The notes below the pieces were generated by a model, which saw only the letters and a program-made list of their open reading frames with translations, was not told the origin of the DNA and searched no databases. From contig DAHWNZ010000020.1 of the NCBI GenBank assembly GCA_027339635.1, positions 1-38,161 of the forward strand: a stretch of 38,161 nucleotides of DNA, written 5' to 3'. This DNA comes from AG-12 sp027339635. Its GTDB lineage: Bacteria; Chloroflexota; Dormibacteria; Aeolococcales; Bog-877. Shown here piece by piece: positions 23,676 to 34,187 of this stretch (its first letter is position 1; the number at the start of each line of letters is the position of its first letter). The position numbers and the translations under genes were made by a program.

Positions 23676-24500
23676 ATGCCCGAACTGCCTGAGGTGGAAA
23701 CCATCGTGAGGGATCTCGATCCCCATCTGGCCGGACGGCGCCTCACCCAGGTGGCGCATATCAATCCCCAGGTCCTGCGCCATCCGAGCGCGGAGGAGTT
23801 CATGGTCCGGGTGCCTGGGCAGATGGCGGTGCGGGTGCGGCGCCGCGGCAAGTTCATCCATCTCGACCTGGAATCGCAGGACGTCCTGGTGGTGCACCTG
23901 GGGATGACCGGCACGCTGACCGTCCGCGCTCCCATGGACCCGATCATGCCCCACACCCACCTGCGACTGCGGCTGTCGTCTGGCGAGGAGCTCAGGTACC
24001 GCGACCCGAGGCGCTTCGGTCGGGTTGTGCTGGGACAGGAGAGGGACCTGCTTACCCTGGGCCACCTCCCAAAGCTTGGCGACGAGCCGCTTGAGCAGGG
24101 GTTCCCCAGCGCCCGGGTTCACGAGGTGATGCGCACCTCACGGCGGCCGGTGAAGGCGATCCTGCTGGACCAGTCGGTGATCGCGGGGTGCGGCAACATC
24201 TATGCGGACGAGGCCTGCTATCTGGCCCGGATCCGCCCGTCCCGTAGGGCCAACCGGCTCACCACTGCGGAGCGGGCACGGCTGCTGGCCGCCCTCCCGG
24301 TCGTGATGGAGGAGGCCGTTCGGAGGCGGGGCACCTCCTTCTCCGACTACCGGGATGGCTTTGGAGCCAAGGGCGAGGCGTTCGAGACCTTGCTGGTCTA
24401 CGGTAGGGGAGGCAGCGCGTGCGTGCGCTGCGGTAGTACCCTGCGGCAGTCTGCCGTAGCGGGTCGGACCACGGTCTTTTGCACGAGGTGCCAACTTTGA
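23676..24500 (+). CDS. mutM: Formamidopyrimidine-DNA glycosylase (Fpg/MutM)
   Basis: Removes 8-oxoguanine and ring-opened purines from DNA and cuts the abasic strand. The 274-residue length is standard. The N-terminus P-E-L-P-E-V-E-T carries the catalytic Pro2 and Glu3, and Lys59 in 'RRRGKF' is the conserved active-site lysine. 'VVHLGMTGTL', 'YRDPRRFGRV' and the helix-two-turn-helix 'GCGNIYADEACYLARIRPSR' follow in order. A C-terminal zinc finger has C-x2-C (CVRC) and C-x2-C (CTRC). It begins three bases after polA and its TGA overlaps the TTG start of the next gene. The partnership with PolA suits base-excision repair, where PolA fills the gap. Confidence 0.97.
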   Translation: MPELPEVETIVRDLDPHLAGRRLTQVAHINPQVLRHPSAEEFMVRVPGQMAVRVRRRGKFIHLDLESQDVLVVHLGMTGTLTVRAPMDPIMPHTHLRLRLSSGEELRYRDPRRFGRVVLGQERDLLTLGHLPKLGDEPLEQGFPSARVHEVMRTSRRPVKAILLDQSVIAGCGNIYADEACYLARIRPSRRANRLTTAERARLLAALPVVMEEAVRRRGTSFSDYRDGFGAKGEAFETLLVYGRGGSACVRCGSTLRQSAVAGRTTVFCTRCQL

Positions 24501-25591
24501 CCCCACGGGTGGCGGTGGTCTCCTTCGACGACATCCCCGCGATCGGGGGGCAGGGACGCTACGTCGCTGCCCTCGAGCGGGAGATGCCTTCCGAGGGCTA
24601 CCAGATCGAGATGATCAGTCCGCGGCGCGGCCCCTGGGGGCCCACCGCGAAGATCCCCCGGAGGACCAGGCGCCCTCCGATCGACTTCTCGCTGTATCTG
24701 AGGCGCAGGATAGCCGAGGTCGCTCGCGAGGTCCACCCCGACGTCTGGCACTACCAGGGCGGCCCCGGCGGGGTGATGATGCGCCGGCATCCACCTGACG
24801 CCCCACTCGTCTACACCTCACACCACACGTATCGCACCGCTCACGGCCGCAACCTGAGCACGATGCCGCTGGGATACATGGAGTCGCGTGGATATCGTGT
24901 CGCCGAGCATGTGATTGCGGTGAGTCCCTCGACCGCCTCCTCAATCATGGCCGACTCCGGAGTCCCCAAGGAGCGCATATCAGTCATCCCATCTGGGGTG
25001 GATACCCACTGGCTGACCCCTCCCGGTGACGATGAGACCCGGGACACCATCCTGTTCGTGGGCCGTCTCATCCCCGCCAAGGGGGTGCAGTACTTCGTCG
25101 CCATGTTCCGGACGCTGGCCAAGGAGCACCCCACCCTGGTGGCTGAGGTATGTGGGGACGGCGTGCTGTTCCCCGTGGCGCTCGGAGCTGCGGAGCAATT
25201 CCAGGGTCGCCTGCGCATCTTGGGTCGCGTCTCCGATGAGGAGCTGCGCGACGCCTACCGGAGGGCCCGGGTGTTCGTTATGCCGTCCCGCTTCGAGGGG
25301 CTCGGCTTGGTGGCGCTGGAGGCAATGGCCTGCGGGACTCCCGTTGTTGGCATGGACGTGCCCGGCCTGCGGGACATGCGCGACACCGGGATCACCCTGG
25401 TCAAACCAGATGACCAGAAGGGGCTCCACGACGAGGTGAGCCGACTGCTCCTGGACGGCGCGCGCTGGCGCGAGCTCTCCGCCAGGGGCCAGGAGGTGGT
25501 CCGGGCGAACTACTCATGGGACTCGGTCCGCCCCCGGATCGCCGAGGTCTACCGCTCGGTGCTGCCCTCGAGGGCGACCCAGGCGGCATAG
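24497..25591 (+). CDS. Glycosyltransferase family 4 (GT-B) protein
   Basis: A 364-residue GT-B glycosyltransferase. The N-terminal domain has 'DDIPAIGGQGRYVAALE', the acceptor-side glycine loop. The C-terminal domain has 'ILFVGRLIPAKGVQYFVAMF' and 'VFVMPSRFEGLGLVALEAMACGTPVVG', with the E-x7-E pattern of retaining GT4 enzymes (binding the nucleotide-sugar donor). The start is the TTG that overlaps the mutM stop (TTGA), with GAGGT about eight bases upstream; TTG or GTG codons a few residues further up are possible. Acceptor and donor are unknown; GT4 includes mannosyl- and glucosyltransferases of lipids and glycans. Its last 43 bases overlap the 3' end of the ABC-F gene on the other strand. 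Confidence 0.92.
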   Translation: MTPRVAVVSFDDIPAIGGQGRYVAALEREMPSEGYQIEMISPRRGPWGPTAKIPRRTRRPPIDFSLYLRRRIAEVAREVHPDVWHYQGGPGGVMMRRHPPDAPLVYTSHHTYRTAHGRNLSTMPLGYMESRGYRVAEHVIAVSPSTASSIMADSGVPKERISVIPSGVDTHWLTPPGDDETRDTILFVGRLIPAKGVQYFVAMFRTLAKEHPTLVAEVCGDGVLFPVALGAAEQFQGRLRILGRVSDEELRDAYRRARVFVMPSRFEGLGLVALEAMACGTPVVGMDVPGLRDMRDTGITLVKPDDQKGLHDEVSRLLLDGARWRELSARGQEVVRANYSWDSVRPRIAEVYRSVLPSRATQAA

Positions 25592-27402
25592 GCCGACTGG
25601 AGCTCCTGCTCCAGCTGGGACAGGCGCTGGAGCAGACTCGCCTCAAGGTCCTGGTTGCGATGGGTCGCGGGGTCCGCCAGCCGGTCGGTCAGGGTCTGCC
25701 GCTCACCCTCCAGCGCGGCGACGTGGCGCTCGGCCTGCTTCGGGCTGGCGGTGGCTCGCCGGCTTTGCTTATCAGCCAGGGATCGAGCGGGGGCTCGGTC
25801 CTTGCTCGCTCTCTGAGGAGCGCGCTTTGGGCCTGACGGGGAGGCCGACCTGCGCTCCACGAGTTGGCCATCTCGCACCTCGAAGACCCGGTTGGCCACG
25901 GAGTCCACGAAGTAACGGTCGTGGGAGACCAGGACCACGGCTCCGGGATACTCCCCGATTGCCTGCTCCAGCACCTCCTGGGCGGGGATGTCAAGGTGGT
26001 TGGTGGGCTCGTCGAGGAGCAGGCAGTTGGCGTCGTCCATCCCGAGGCGAGCCAGCGCGACCCGAGCCTTCTCCCCGCCGGACAGGTCGCCCACCCTGGC
26101 CTCCGCCCGGTCTCCGCTGAACAGCATGGCGCCCAGGACCGAGCGGGCGCGCTCCACCAGGGCGTTGGGGTGGTCGTCGAGGAGGGTTTGCAGGACCGAT
26201 CGGTCCGGGTCGAGGTCGGAGAAATCCTGGCGGTAGAGGCGCAGGCGGGCCCGCGAACCCGGGATGACCCTGCCCGACACCGGCTGCAGATCCCCGACCA
26301 GGGTGTGGAGCAAGGTGGTCTTCCCGGAGCCGTTGGGGCCCAGGATCGCAACCCGGTCGCCGCGAGAGATGAGCAGGTCGGGCGCGGTGAAGAGCACCGC
26401 CGCGTCCCGGCCCAGAGCCAGCCCCTCGGTGCGCAGCACCACCTGGGCGCTGGGGGCGGCGTGGAGGGAGAGCCGCATGCGCCTAAGCTCGGTCGGCTCC
26501 GGCACCCGCTCCAGCCGGTCCAGAAGGGTCTGCCGGCCCCTGGCTTGGCGGGCCCGCTGGCCCGCCTTGTAACGCCGGATGTACTCCTCCTGGTGGGAGA
26601 TGTGCGCCTGCTGCGCTTCGAAGGCACGGCGCCAGCGAAGCCGGCGCTCCTGCCTCTGGCGCAGGTAGCTGTCGTAGGTGCCGTCGTAAACCTCGACGCG
26701 GCCGGCCTCCAGTTCGACGACCTTGGTGCAGACGCGTTCCAGGAGACGCCGGTCGTGGGCCACGAGACAGATGGTGCGCGCGCTCTGGATGAGGTGGGAC
26801 TCCAGCCACTCGATGGCCGCCAGGTCCAGGTGGTTGGTGGGCTCGTCCAGGAGCACCAGGTCGGCGTCCTGGAGGAGCAGCTTGGCCAGCTCCATCCGCC
26901 GCACCTGGCCCACGCTGAGCTCTCTGGGCGATCGTGACTGCTCCTCCTCTTCGAGGCCCAGGCCGTGCAGGACCGCCCGGGCCCGTGACTCCAGCTCGTA
27001 ACCACCCATCCCCTCGTATGCCGCCTGACACTCGCCATAACGTGCCAGCAGCTGCTCAAGCTCGGGGCTCGGCTCCTGGAGGCGGTGTTCCAGGTGGATC
27101 ATCTCGTCTCTCAGTGAGGCCAGGTCGACCCGGCTCGCCATGGCCTCACCGAGAACCGTCTTCGCGGTCGGCTCGGGCGACTCCTGGGTCAGGTGGGTCA
27201 CGATCAGGCGGCCCTGGCGGTCCACGCTGCCCGCAGCCGGCTGCTCCTCCTCGGCGAGGAGAGCGAGGAAGCTCGACTTTCCGGCGCCATTGGCCCCCAC
27301 GACCCCGATCCGATCTCCGGGCTCGACGCGCAGGTCGAGGCCGGAGAACACCACCCGGTCCCCGTACTCGACTGCGACTCCGCTGCAGTTGATCAGGGAC
27401 AC
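25549..27402 (-). CDS. ABC-F family ATPase (ribosome-associated)
   Basis: Two ABC domains in one chain without membrane segments, as in ABC-F proteins (EttA, Uup, antibiotic-resistance factors). They act on the ribosome: translation factors or ribosome-protection proteins. The first domain has Walker A 'GANGAGKSS' (near residue 37), signature 'LSVGQVRR' and Walker B 'LVLLDEPTNHLDLAA'. The second has 'GPNGSGKTT', 'LSGGEKAR' and 'CLLLDEPTNHLD'. The linker between them contains the usual basic helical segment ('AQQAHISHQEEYIRRYKAGQR'). The C-terminus ends in a coiled coil ('ERHVAALEGERQTLTDRLAD', 'LEASLLQRLSQLEQELQ') as in Uup-type proteins. GTG at 27402 is chosen because GGAGG lies seven bases upstream; the frame stays open to 27471. 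It is divergent from uvrB and convergent with the GT4 gene. Confidence 0.93.
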   Translation of the reverse strand: MSLINCSGVAVEYGDRVVFSGLDLRVEPGDRIGVVGANGAGKSSFLALLAEEEQPAAGSVDRQGRLIVTHLTQESPEPTAKTVLGEAMASRVDLASLRDEMIHLEHRLQEPSPELEQLLARYGECQAAYEGMGGYELESRARAVLHGLGLEEEEQSRSPRELSVGQVRRMELAKLLLQDADLVLLDEPTNHLDLAAIEWLESHLIQSARTICLVAHDRRLLERVCTKVVELEAGRVEVYDGTYDSYLRQRQERRLRWRRAFEAQQAHISHQEEYIRRYKAGQRARQARGRQTLLDRLERVPEPTELRRMRLSLHAAPSAQVVLRTEGLALGRDAAVLFTAPDLLISRGDRVAILGPNGSGKTTLLHTLVGDLQPVSGRVIPGSRARLRLYRQDFSDLDPDRSVLQTLLDDHPNALVERARSVLGAMLFSGDRAEARVGDLSGGEKARVALARLGMDDANCLLLDEPTNHLDIPAQEVLEQAIGEYPGAVVLVSHDRYFVDSVANRVFEVRDGQLVERRSASPSGPKRAPQRASKDRAPARSLADKQSRRATASPKQAERHVAALEGERQTLTDRLADPATHRNQDLEASLLQRLSQLEQELQSAYAAWVALEGSTER

Positions 27403-27480
27403 CGGCGGTCCTCCCGGGCATCCGGGATCTGACTCACCTGGGGATGGCTCGCCGGAGCCTCCGGCTGGCATACTCGAGCG

Positions 27481-29505
<2,025 letters not shown>

Positions 29506-29507
29506 GG

Positions 29508-31628
29508 GTGGCTCGAGTATGGCCAGGTCAGGCCTATCCTCTGGGCGCCACCTGGGACGGCACGGGCACCAACTTCTCCATCTTCACGGAGTTGGGCGAG
29601 CGGGTCGAGCTGTGTCTCTTTGACGAAGACGGCGCCGAGCAGCGGATGGACCTGGTGGAGGCGGACGGCTTCTGCTGGCACGGGTATCTGCCCGGGGTGG
29701 GGCCCGGACAACGGTACGGATATCGGGTGCACGGCCGTTACGACCCCGCCCGGGGGGAGCGCTGCAACCCCGCCAAGCTGCTCCTCGACCCCTACGCCAA
29801 GGCGGTGGAGGGCGAGGTGCGCTGGGGCAAGTCTGTCTACGGATACGAGTTCGGCAGCCCCGACGGGGACGGAAGCCCCAACCGAACCGACTCCAAGCAG
29901 GCGGTGCCGCGATCGGTGGTGGTCGACCCAGGATTCGATTGGGAAGGGGACCGCCAGCTGCGCACCCCCTGGCACGAAACCGTGGTTTACGAGGCCCATG
30001 TTCGGGGTTTGACCAAGCTCCATCCCGAGGTGGATCCGGAGCTGCGAGGGACCTATGCGGGGCTGGCCAGCCCTGCGGTCCTGGAACACCTGCAGGCGCT
30101 AGGGGTCAGCGCGGTGGAGCTGTTGCCGGTGCACCAGTTCATCCACGACCACGCCCTGGAGCGCCGCGGGCTGCGCAACTACTGGGGCTACAACTCCATC
30201 TGCTTTCTGGCCCCGCACAACCAGTACTGCTCGGCGGGACAGCGCGGCCAGCAGGTTACCGAGTTCAAGCAGATGGTCAAACAGCTGCACAAGGCGGGCA
30301 TCGAGGTGATCCTGGACGTGGTCTACAACCACACCGCAGAGGGCAGCAACCTGGGGCCGACGCTGAGCTTCCGCGGGATCGACAACCCCGCGTACTACCG
30401 CCTGGTGCCGGAAGACCCCCGCTACAACATGGATTACACCGGCACCGGCAACACCCTGAACATGCGCCATCCCCACGTGCTGCAGCTGATCATGGACAGC
30501 CTGCGCTACTGGATCCAGGACATGCATGTGGATGGCTTCCGCTTCGATTTGGCGTCGGCTCTGGCTCGCGAACTCCACGACGTCGACCGCCTGTCCGCCT
30601 TCTTCGACATCATTCAGCAGGATCCCGTCATCAATCAGGTGAAGCTGATAGCCGAACCGTGGGACGTGGGCGAGGGAGGCTATCAGGTGGGCAACTTCCC
30701 CCCGCTCTGGTCCGAGTGGAACGGCAAGTATCGCGACACCGTGCGGGATTACTGGCGGGGAGCGGAGCGCGGGGTCGCGGAGTTCGCCTACCGCCTCACC
30801 GGCAGCTCGGACCTCTACGCCTCCAACGGGCGCCGCCCCTTCGCCAGCGTCAACTTCGTCACCTGCCACGACGGATTCACCCTGGCGGACCTGGTCGGCT
30901 ACGACCACAAGCACAACGAGGCCAACGGCGAGGACAACCGGGATGGCACCGATGACAACAGATCCTGGAACTGCGGCGCCGAGGGTCCCACCGAAAACCC
31001 GGAGGTCAACCAACTGCGGCAACGGCAGCAGCGCAACTTCCTCGCCACTCTGATGCTCTCCCAGGGGGTACCCATGCTGCTGGCGGGGGACGAGTTCGGG
31101 CGCAGCCAGGAGGGCAACAACAACGCCTTCTGCCAGGACAACGAGATCTCCTGGGTCGACTGGTCACTGGTGGAGCGGAACTCCAGCTTGCTCGAGTTCA
31201 CCCGGAGGATGATCCGGCTGCGCCACGACAACCGGGTCCTGCGCCGGCGGCGGTGGTTCGAGGGCATCACTCTGCACGGCCAGGGAGTCTCGGACATCGG
31301 ATGGTTCACCCCCCAGGGCGATGAGATGACCGACGAGGAGTGGGGGCAGGGGTTCGTGAAGTCGATAGCCGTCTTCCTCAACGGACGCGCCAACCTCTCT
31401 CCCAACCTGCGGGGCGAGTCGGTGACCAGTGCCAGCTTCTGTTTGCTCTTCAACGCCCACAGTGACACGGTGGAATTCCGTCTGCCCACGATCGAGTGGG
31501 GAGACGGTTGGGAGCTGGTTGAGGACACCAATCTGGGCCCCAACGCTCCCCGGGGCGCGCACATCCACGCCGGCGAGGTGGTGGGAGTCGGCGCACGCTC
31601 GCTGGTCATCCTCATGCGGCGTGACTGA
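29508..31628 (+). CDS. glgX: Glycogen debranching enzyme (GlgX/TreX type, GH13)
   Basis: Removes alpha-1,6 branches from glycogen or maltodextrins, giving the linear chains TreY needs. The 706-residue length is usual. An N-terminal CBM48-like domain ('GATWDGTGTNFSIFTE', 'RVELCLFDEDG') precedes the barrel. Catalytic regions: 'DVVYNHTAEG', nucleophile Asp in 'DGFRFDLASAL', acid/base Glu in 'LIAEPWDVGEGGYQVG', and third Asp in 'VTCHDGFTLADLV'. 'HNEANGEDNRDGTDDNRSWNCG' and 'LLAGDEFGRSQEGNNNAYCQ'-like segments are hallmarks of GlgX/TreX against pullulanase. The GTG start lies two bases after the uvrB stop. The stop overlaps the GH57 start by eight bases. treY and treZ lie about 18 kb away. Confidence 0.95.
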   Translation: MARVWPGQAYPLGATWDGTGTNFSIFTELGERVELCLFDEDGAEQRMDLVEADGFCWHGYLPGVGPGQRYGYRVHGRYDPARGERCNPAKLLLDPYAKAVEGEVRWGKSVYGYEFGSPDGDGSPNRTDSKQAVPRSVVVDPGFDWEGDRQLRTPWHETVVYEAHVRGLTKLHPEVDPELRGTYAGLASPAVLEHLQALGVSAVELLPVHQFIHDHALERRGLRNYWGYNSICFLAPHNQYCSAGQRGQQVTEFKQMVKQLHKAGIEVILDVVYNHTAEGSNLGPTLSFRGIDNPAYYRLVPEDPRYNMDYTGTGNTLNMRHPHVLQLIMDSLRYWIQDMHVDGFRFDLASALARELHDVDRLSAFFDIIQQDPVINQVKLIAEPWDVGEGGYQVGNFPPLWSEWNGKYRDTVRDYWRGAERGVAEFAYRLTGSSDLYASNGRRPFASVNFVTCHDGFTLADLVGYDHKHNEANGEDNRDGTDDNRSWNCGAEGPTENPEVNQLRQRQQRNFLATLMLSQGVPMLLAGDEFGRSQEGNNNAFCQDNEISWVDWSLVERNSSLLEFTRRMIRLRHDNRVLRRRRWFEGITLHGQGVSDIGWFTPQGDEMTDEEWGQGFVKSIAVFLNGRANLSPNLRGESVTSASFCLLFNAHSDTVEFRLPTIEWGDGWELVEDTNLGPNAPRGAHIHAGEVVGVGARSLVILMRRD

Positions 31629-33588
31629 GGCGCCGCCGCGGCTGTGTCTGGTGGTGCACTTCCATCAGCCGGTGGGCAACCTCGATGAGGTGGTGCGCCA
31701 CGCGGCCCAGGCATGCTACCGCCCCTTCCTGGACATCATCGGACGCCATCCCGGGATCCCCTGGACCCTGCACTATTCGGGCTGTCTTCTGCGCTGGTTG
31801 GAGGGCAACGAGCCGGATATCGTGGCAGCCCTGCGGGCCCTGGTCGACCAAGGCGTGGTTGAACTCATGGGCGGGGGGATGGAGGAGCCGATCCTGGCGT
31901 CCATTCCGGAGGGCGACCGTCAGCGGCAGATAGCCCGCCTGCGCGAGCACCTGGTCGAGGTCTACGGCAGCTCACCCAAGGGCCTTTGGCTGACCGAACG
32001 GGTCTGGGAGCCAGAACTGGCGGCCAGCCTGAGCCGCGCCGGCATCCACCACACGGTGGTAGACGACACCAGCCTGCGCGCGGTCGGCGTCCCCCAAGGG
32101 CTGGAAGCCGGGCCCTGGGTGACAGACCACCTGGGGGAGGCCACCCGCCTCCTTGGTGCCAGCCGAAGCCTGCGTTACCTGATCCCGTACGCCAGGCCGG
32201 AGGCCATCCTCGCAGAGGTGGACAAACTGGGCCCCGGCGGCTTGGCCGTGTACGCTGACGATGGCGAGAAGTTCGGCGAGTGGCCCGACACCAACGAACA
32301 GGTCTACGGCAGGGGCTGGCTAGATCGTCTGCTGTCCGCCCTGGAAGCGGGAGCTGCCCGAGGGCGTCTGGAGGTCGCGTTCCTCTCCCAGGGTGCCTCG
32401 CTGCCGCCCAGGGGCCGGGTGTACCTTCCATCGTGCTCCTACGACGAGATGATGACCTGGGCGCTGCCGACGCCCGCGCGCAGCCGCCTCGAACAGGCGC
32501 TGGCGGGACTCGAAGGCTCACGCCTGGAGCCGGCGGCAGACTTTCTGCGGGGCGCTCCCTGGCAGGGGTTCTTGGCCAAGTATCCGGAGGCGTCCCGCCT
32601 CCACCAGGAGATGCTTCGGGTCAGCCGGGAAGTGGAGAGAGCCGGCAGCCCGGAGAATGCCGTCGAGCACCTGCACATGGCTCAGTGCAACTGCGCCTAC
32701 TGGCACGGCACCTTCGGCGGCGCCTATCTCACCTTCCTCCGCCTGGCGCTCTGGCACCACCTGGTGGCGGCCGACCTGGTGGCGGCAAGAACCCTTGGAG
32801 AAGCTCCTAGGACGGGACTGGACGTGGCTGACCTTGACTCCGACGGCTGGGAGGAGGTGCGGCTCTGGGCCCCCTGGGGATACGCGACCGTGGCCCCGAG
32901 AAGGCGGGGCCAGCTCGTGGACCTGATCTCGTTCGCTGGTGAGGCCAACCTGGTGGCGGTCATGGGGCGCCACCAGGAGGCTTACCATCTGGAGCCCGCG
33001 CCCAGGCCACGGGCCAGCGCCGACCTGGAACTTGGAGTGCTCACCGCTCCAACTGGTGCCTCCCCGGATCGGCTGGAGTTCGACACCGACGAGACCGGGG
33101 CGCTGGCAGACTCCATCGATGGAAAGGCCTGCGACGGCGACTACTCCTGGGAGCCCCTCCAGACGGGTGTCCGGCTGGCCTGGTCCGGCCGCGGCCTTCG
33201 GCTCGAGAAGGAGCTGCGGGCGACGGGCCTGGGTCTGGAGGTCACCTACTCGCTGCGGCCGCTGGCCGGCGACTGGCAGGGGACCCTGCAGGTGGAGGTC
33301 AGGAGCTGCCCGTATGCAGAGGGTGCCACGGCCGACTTGGTCACCTGCACAGAAGTCGGGGGCAGGTGGAGGGTGGACCAGCCTGAGTCGTCGGCGAGCC
33401 TTGAGGTAGCGACCGACCCGGCCGCCCCGCCGGCGGTGAAGGCGGTGGTCACCAGGGCGGCCACCCTGAAGGGATGGGAGGAGCTGCCGCAGGGGTTGAG
33501 CCTACGGTGGACCTGGGACCTGAAGGCGAGCCAGCGCAGCCCCGCTCAGGTCAGGATGCTACTGGTTCCGACGGCTCGAACCGCCTGA
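31621..33588 (+). CDS. GH57 4-alpha-glucanotransferase/alpha-amylase
   Basis: A 655-residue glycoside hydrolase of family 57 with the domain order of the archaeal 4-alpha-glucanotransferase (catalytic barrel, then DUF1925 and DUF1926-like regions). GH57 region 1 is 'HFHQPVGN' (residues 13-20). The nucleophile fits E126 in 'WLTERVWEPEL', equivalent to Glu123 of the Thermococcus litoralis enzyme. The acid/base fits D213-D214 in 'VYADDGEKFGEWP'. 'HLHMAQCNCAYWHGTFGG' matches the later conserved segment. It would move maltodextrin units between chains, working with GlgX to lengthen chains. The GTG at 31621 overlaps the glgX stop by eight bases (GTGACTGA), a coupling junction. Hydrolysis instead of transfer cannot be excluded. 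Confidence 0.88.
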   Translation: MTEAPPRLCLVVHFHQPVGNLDEVVRHAAQACYRPFLDIIGRHPGIPWTLHYSGCLLRWLEGNEPDIVAALRALVDQGVVELMGGGMEEPILASIPEGDRQRQIARLREHLVEVYGSSPKGLWLTERVWEPELAASLSRAGIHHTVVDDTSLRAVGVPQGLEAGPWVTDHLGEATRLLGASRSLRYLIPYARPEAILAEVDKLGPGGLAVYADDGEKFGEWPDTNEQVYGRGWLDRLLSALEAGAARGRLEVAFLSQGASLPPRGRVYLPSCSYDEMMTWALPTPARSRLEQALAGLEGSRLEPAADFLRGAPWQGFLAKYPEASRLHQEMLRVSREVERAGSPENAVEHLHMAQCNCAYWHGTFGGAYLTFLRLALWHHLVAADLVAARTLGEAPRTGLDVADLDSDGWEEVRLWAPWGYATVAPRRRGQLVDLISFAGEANLVAVMGRHQEAYHLEPAPRPRASADLELGVLTAPTGASPDRLEFDTDETGALADSIDGKACDGDYSWEPLQTGVRLAWSGRGLRLEKELRATGLGLEVTYSLRPLAGDWQGTLQVEVRSCPYAEGATADLVTCTEVGGRWRVDQPESSASLEVATDPAAPPAVKAVVTRAATLKGWEELPQGLSLRWTWDLKASQRSPAQVRMLLVPTARTA

Positions 33589-33635
33589 GGCAGGCGACTC
33601 AAAATGGTCCCATGCCGTAGCAAGGAGGTACCCGC

Positions 33636-33661
33636 CGGCGGACGTGACGCTCCCGTCCGGC
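33636..33661 (+). terminator. Possible hairpin after the GH57 gene
   Basis: CGGACG (33639-33644) and CGTCCG (33654-33659) pair across a nine-base loop, with partial GC extension outside through a bulge. It lies about 50 nt after the GH57 stop in a 177-bp gap between convergent genes. No T-run follows. Confidence 0.3.
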
Positions 33662-33765
33662 CGCTCAGGGGAGTCGGGAGCCGCTCCCATCGCCATAGGG
33701 GCCACGAAGTGGCGGCCAAGGCACCCATCACGATTCGTTGAGACGGTCAATGGCTGGAGAGGCCC

Positions 33766-34125
33766 TCAGAGTGCCGCTATTCCGGCCTTGAGCTGGGCCA
33801 GACCCGCGGCGGACACACAGTAGGAGGTCCTTGGTCCCTCGATCTCACCCTGGATCAGCCCGGCCTCGCGCAATACCCTGAGGTGCTCGGAGACGGTGGA
33901 CTGCGCCAGCGGGAGCTCCGCCACCATCTCACCGGTGACGCAGGTCTTACGTTCGAGGAGGATCCGCATGATCCTGACTCGAGCCGGGTGCCCCAGGGCC
34001 TTGGCCATGACCGCTAGGGTGGCATCGTCGGGAGCGGTAACCGCGAGCCCGGGAGGGGCGGGGAGCTCACAGCAGGCAGCCGTCCCGGAATCGGGCGACA
34101 CTGGGAACTTGGACATCACCGCCAC
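33766..34125 (-). CDS. ArsR/SmtB-family transcriptional regulator
   Basis: A 119-residue winged-helix protein. 'MAKALGHPARVRIMRILLERK' and the recognition helix 'LPLAQSTVSEHLRVLREAGLI' are clear ArsR features, and 'GEIEGPRTSYCVSAAGLAQLK' forms the wing and last helix. An N-terminal C-C pair (residues 18-19) and a Cys at 62 just before the DNA-binding helix could form a thiol metal or arsenite site, but the usual C-V-C motif is reduced to a single Cys. Genes of this type usually repress efflux or stress genes, yet no arsenic gene is near; the amidase lies divergently beyond its promoter in sequence order and is on the same strand upstream. The GTG start is fixed by TACCTT seven bases upstream with no SD. 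Confidence 0.88.
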   Translation of the reverse strand: MAVMSKFPVSPDSGTAACCELPAPPGLAVTAPDDATLAVMAKALGHPARVRIMRILLERKTCVTGEMVAELPLAQSTVSEHLRVLREAGLIQGEIEGPRTSYCVSAAGLAQLKAGIAAL

Positions 34126-34132
34126 GATGTGA

Positions 34133-34138
34133 AAGGTA
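34133..34138 (-). promoter_or_regulatory. -10 element (TACCTT) of the leaderless ArsR gene
   Basis: On the minus strand TACCTT ends exactly seven bases before the GTG at 34125. The region between is too short for an SD. This gives the ArsR gene its own promoter despite the amidase gene upstream on the same strand. Confidence 0.5.
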
Positions 34139-34187
34139 GCACGGTCCGACCCACTAAAGGCGGTGCGGGTTAGGGACGGGACTCAGC

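Noticed and set aside
22602..24122. A 506-codon minus-strand open frame across the polA-mutM junction
   Set aside because: Antisense shadow of polA and mutM; its His/Arg/Gln-rich composition has no motif.
25689..27059. A 456-codon minus-strand frame inside the ABC-F gene
   Set aside because: Same strand, different frame; Ser/Arg/Thr/Trp-rich output typical of a shifted GC-rich gene. The ABC-F frame carries all motifs.
27403..27471. Longer N-terminus of the ABC-F protein
   Set aside because: The extra 23 residues are Gly/Pro/Ser-rich and GTG at 27402 has an ideally placed GGAGG.
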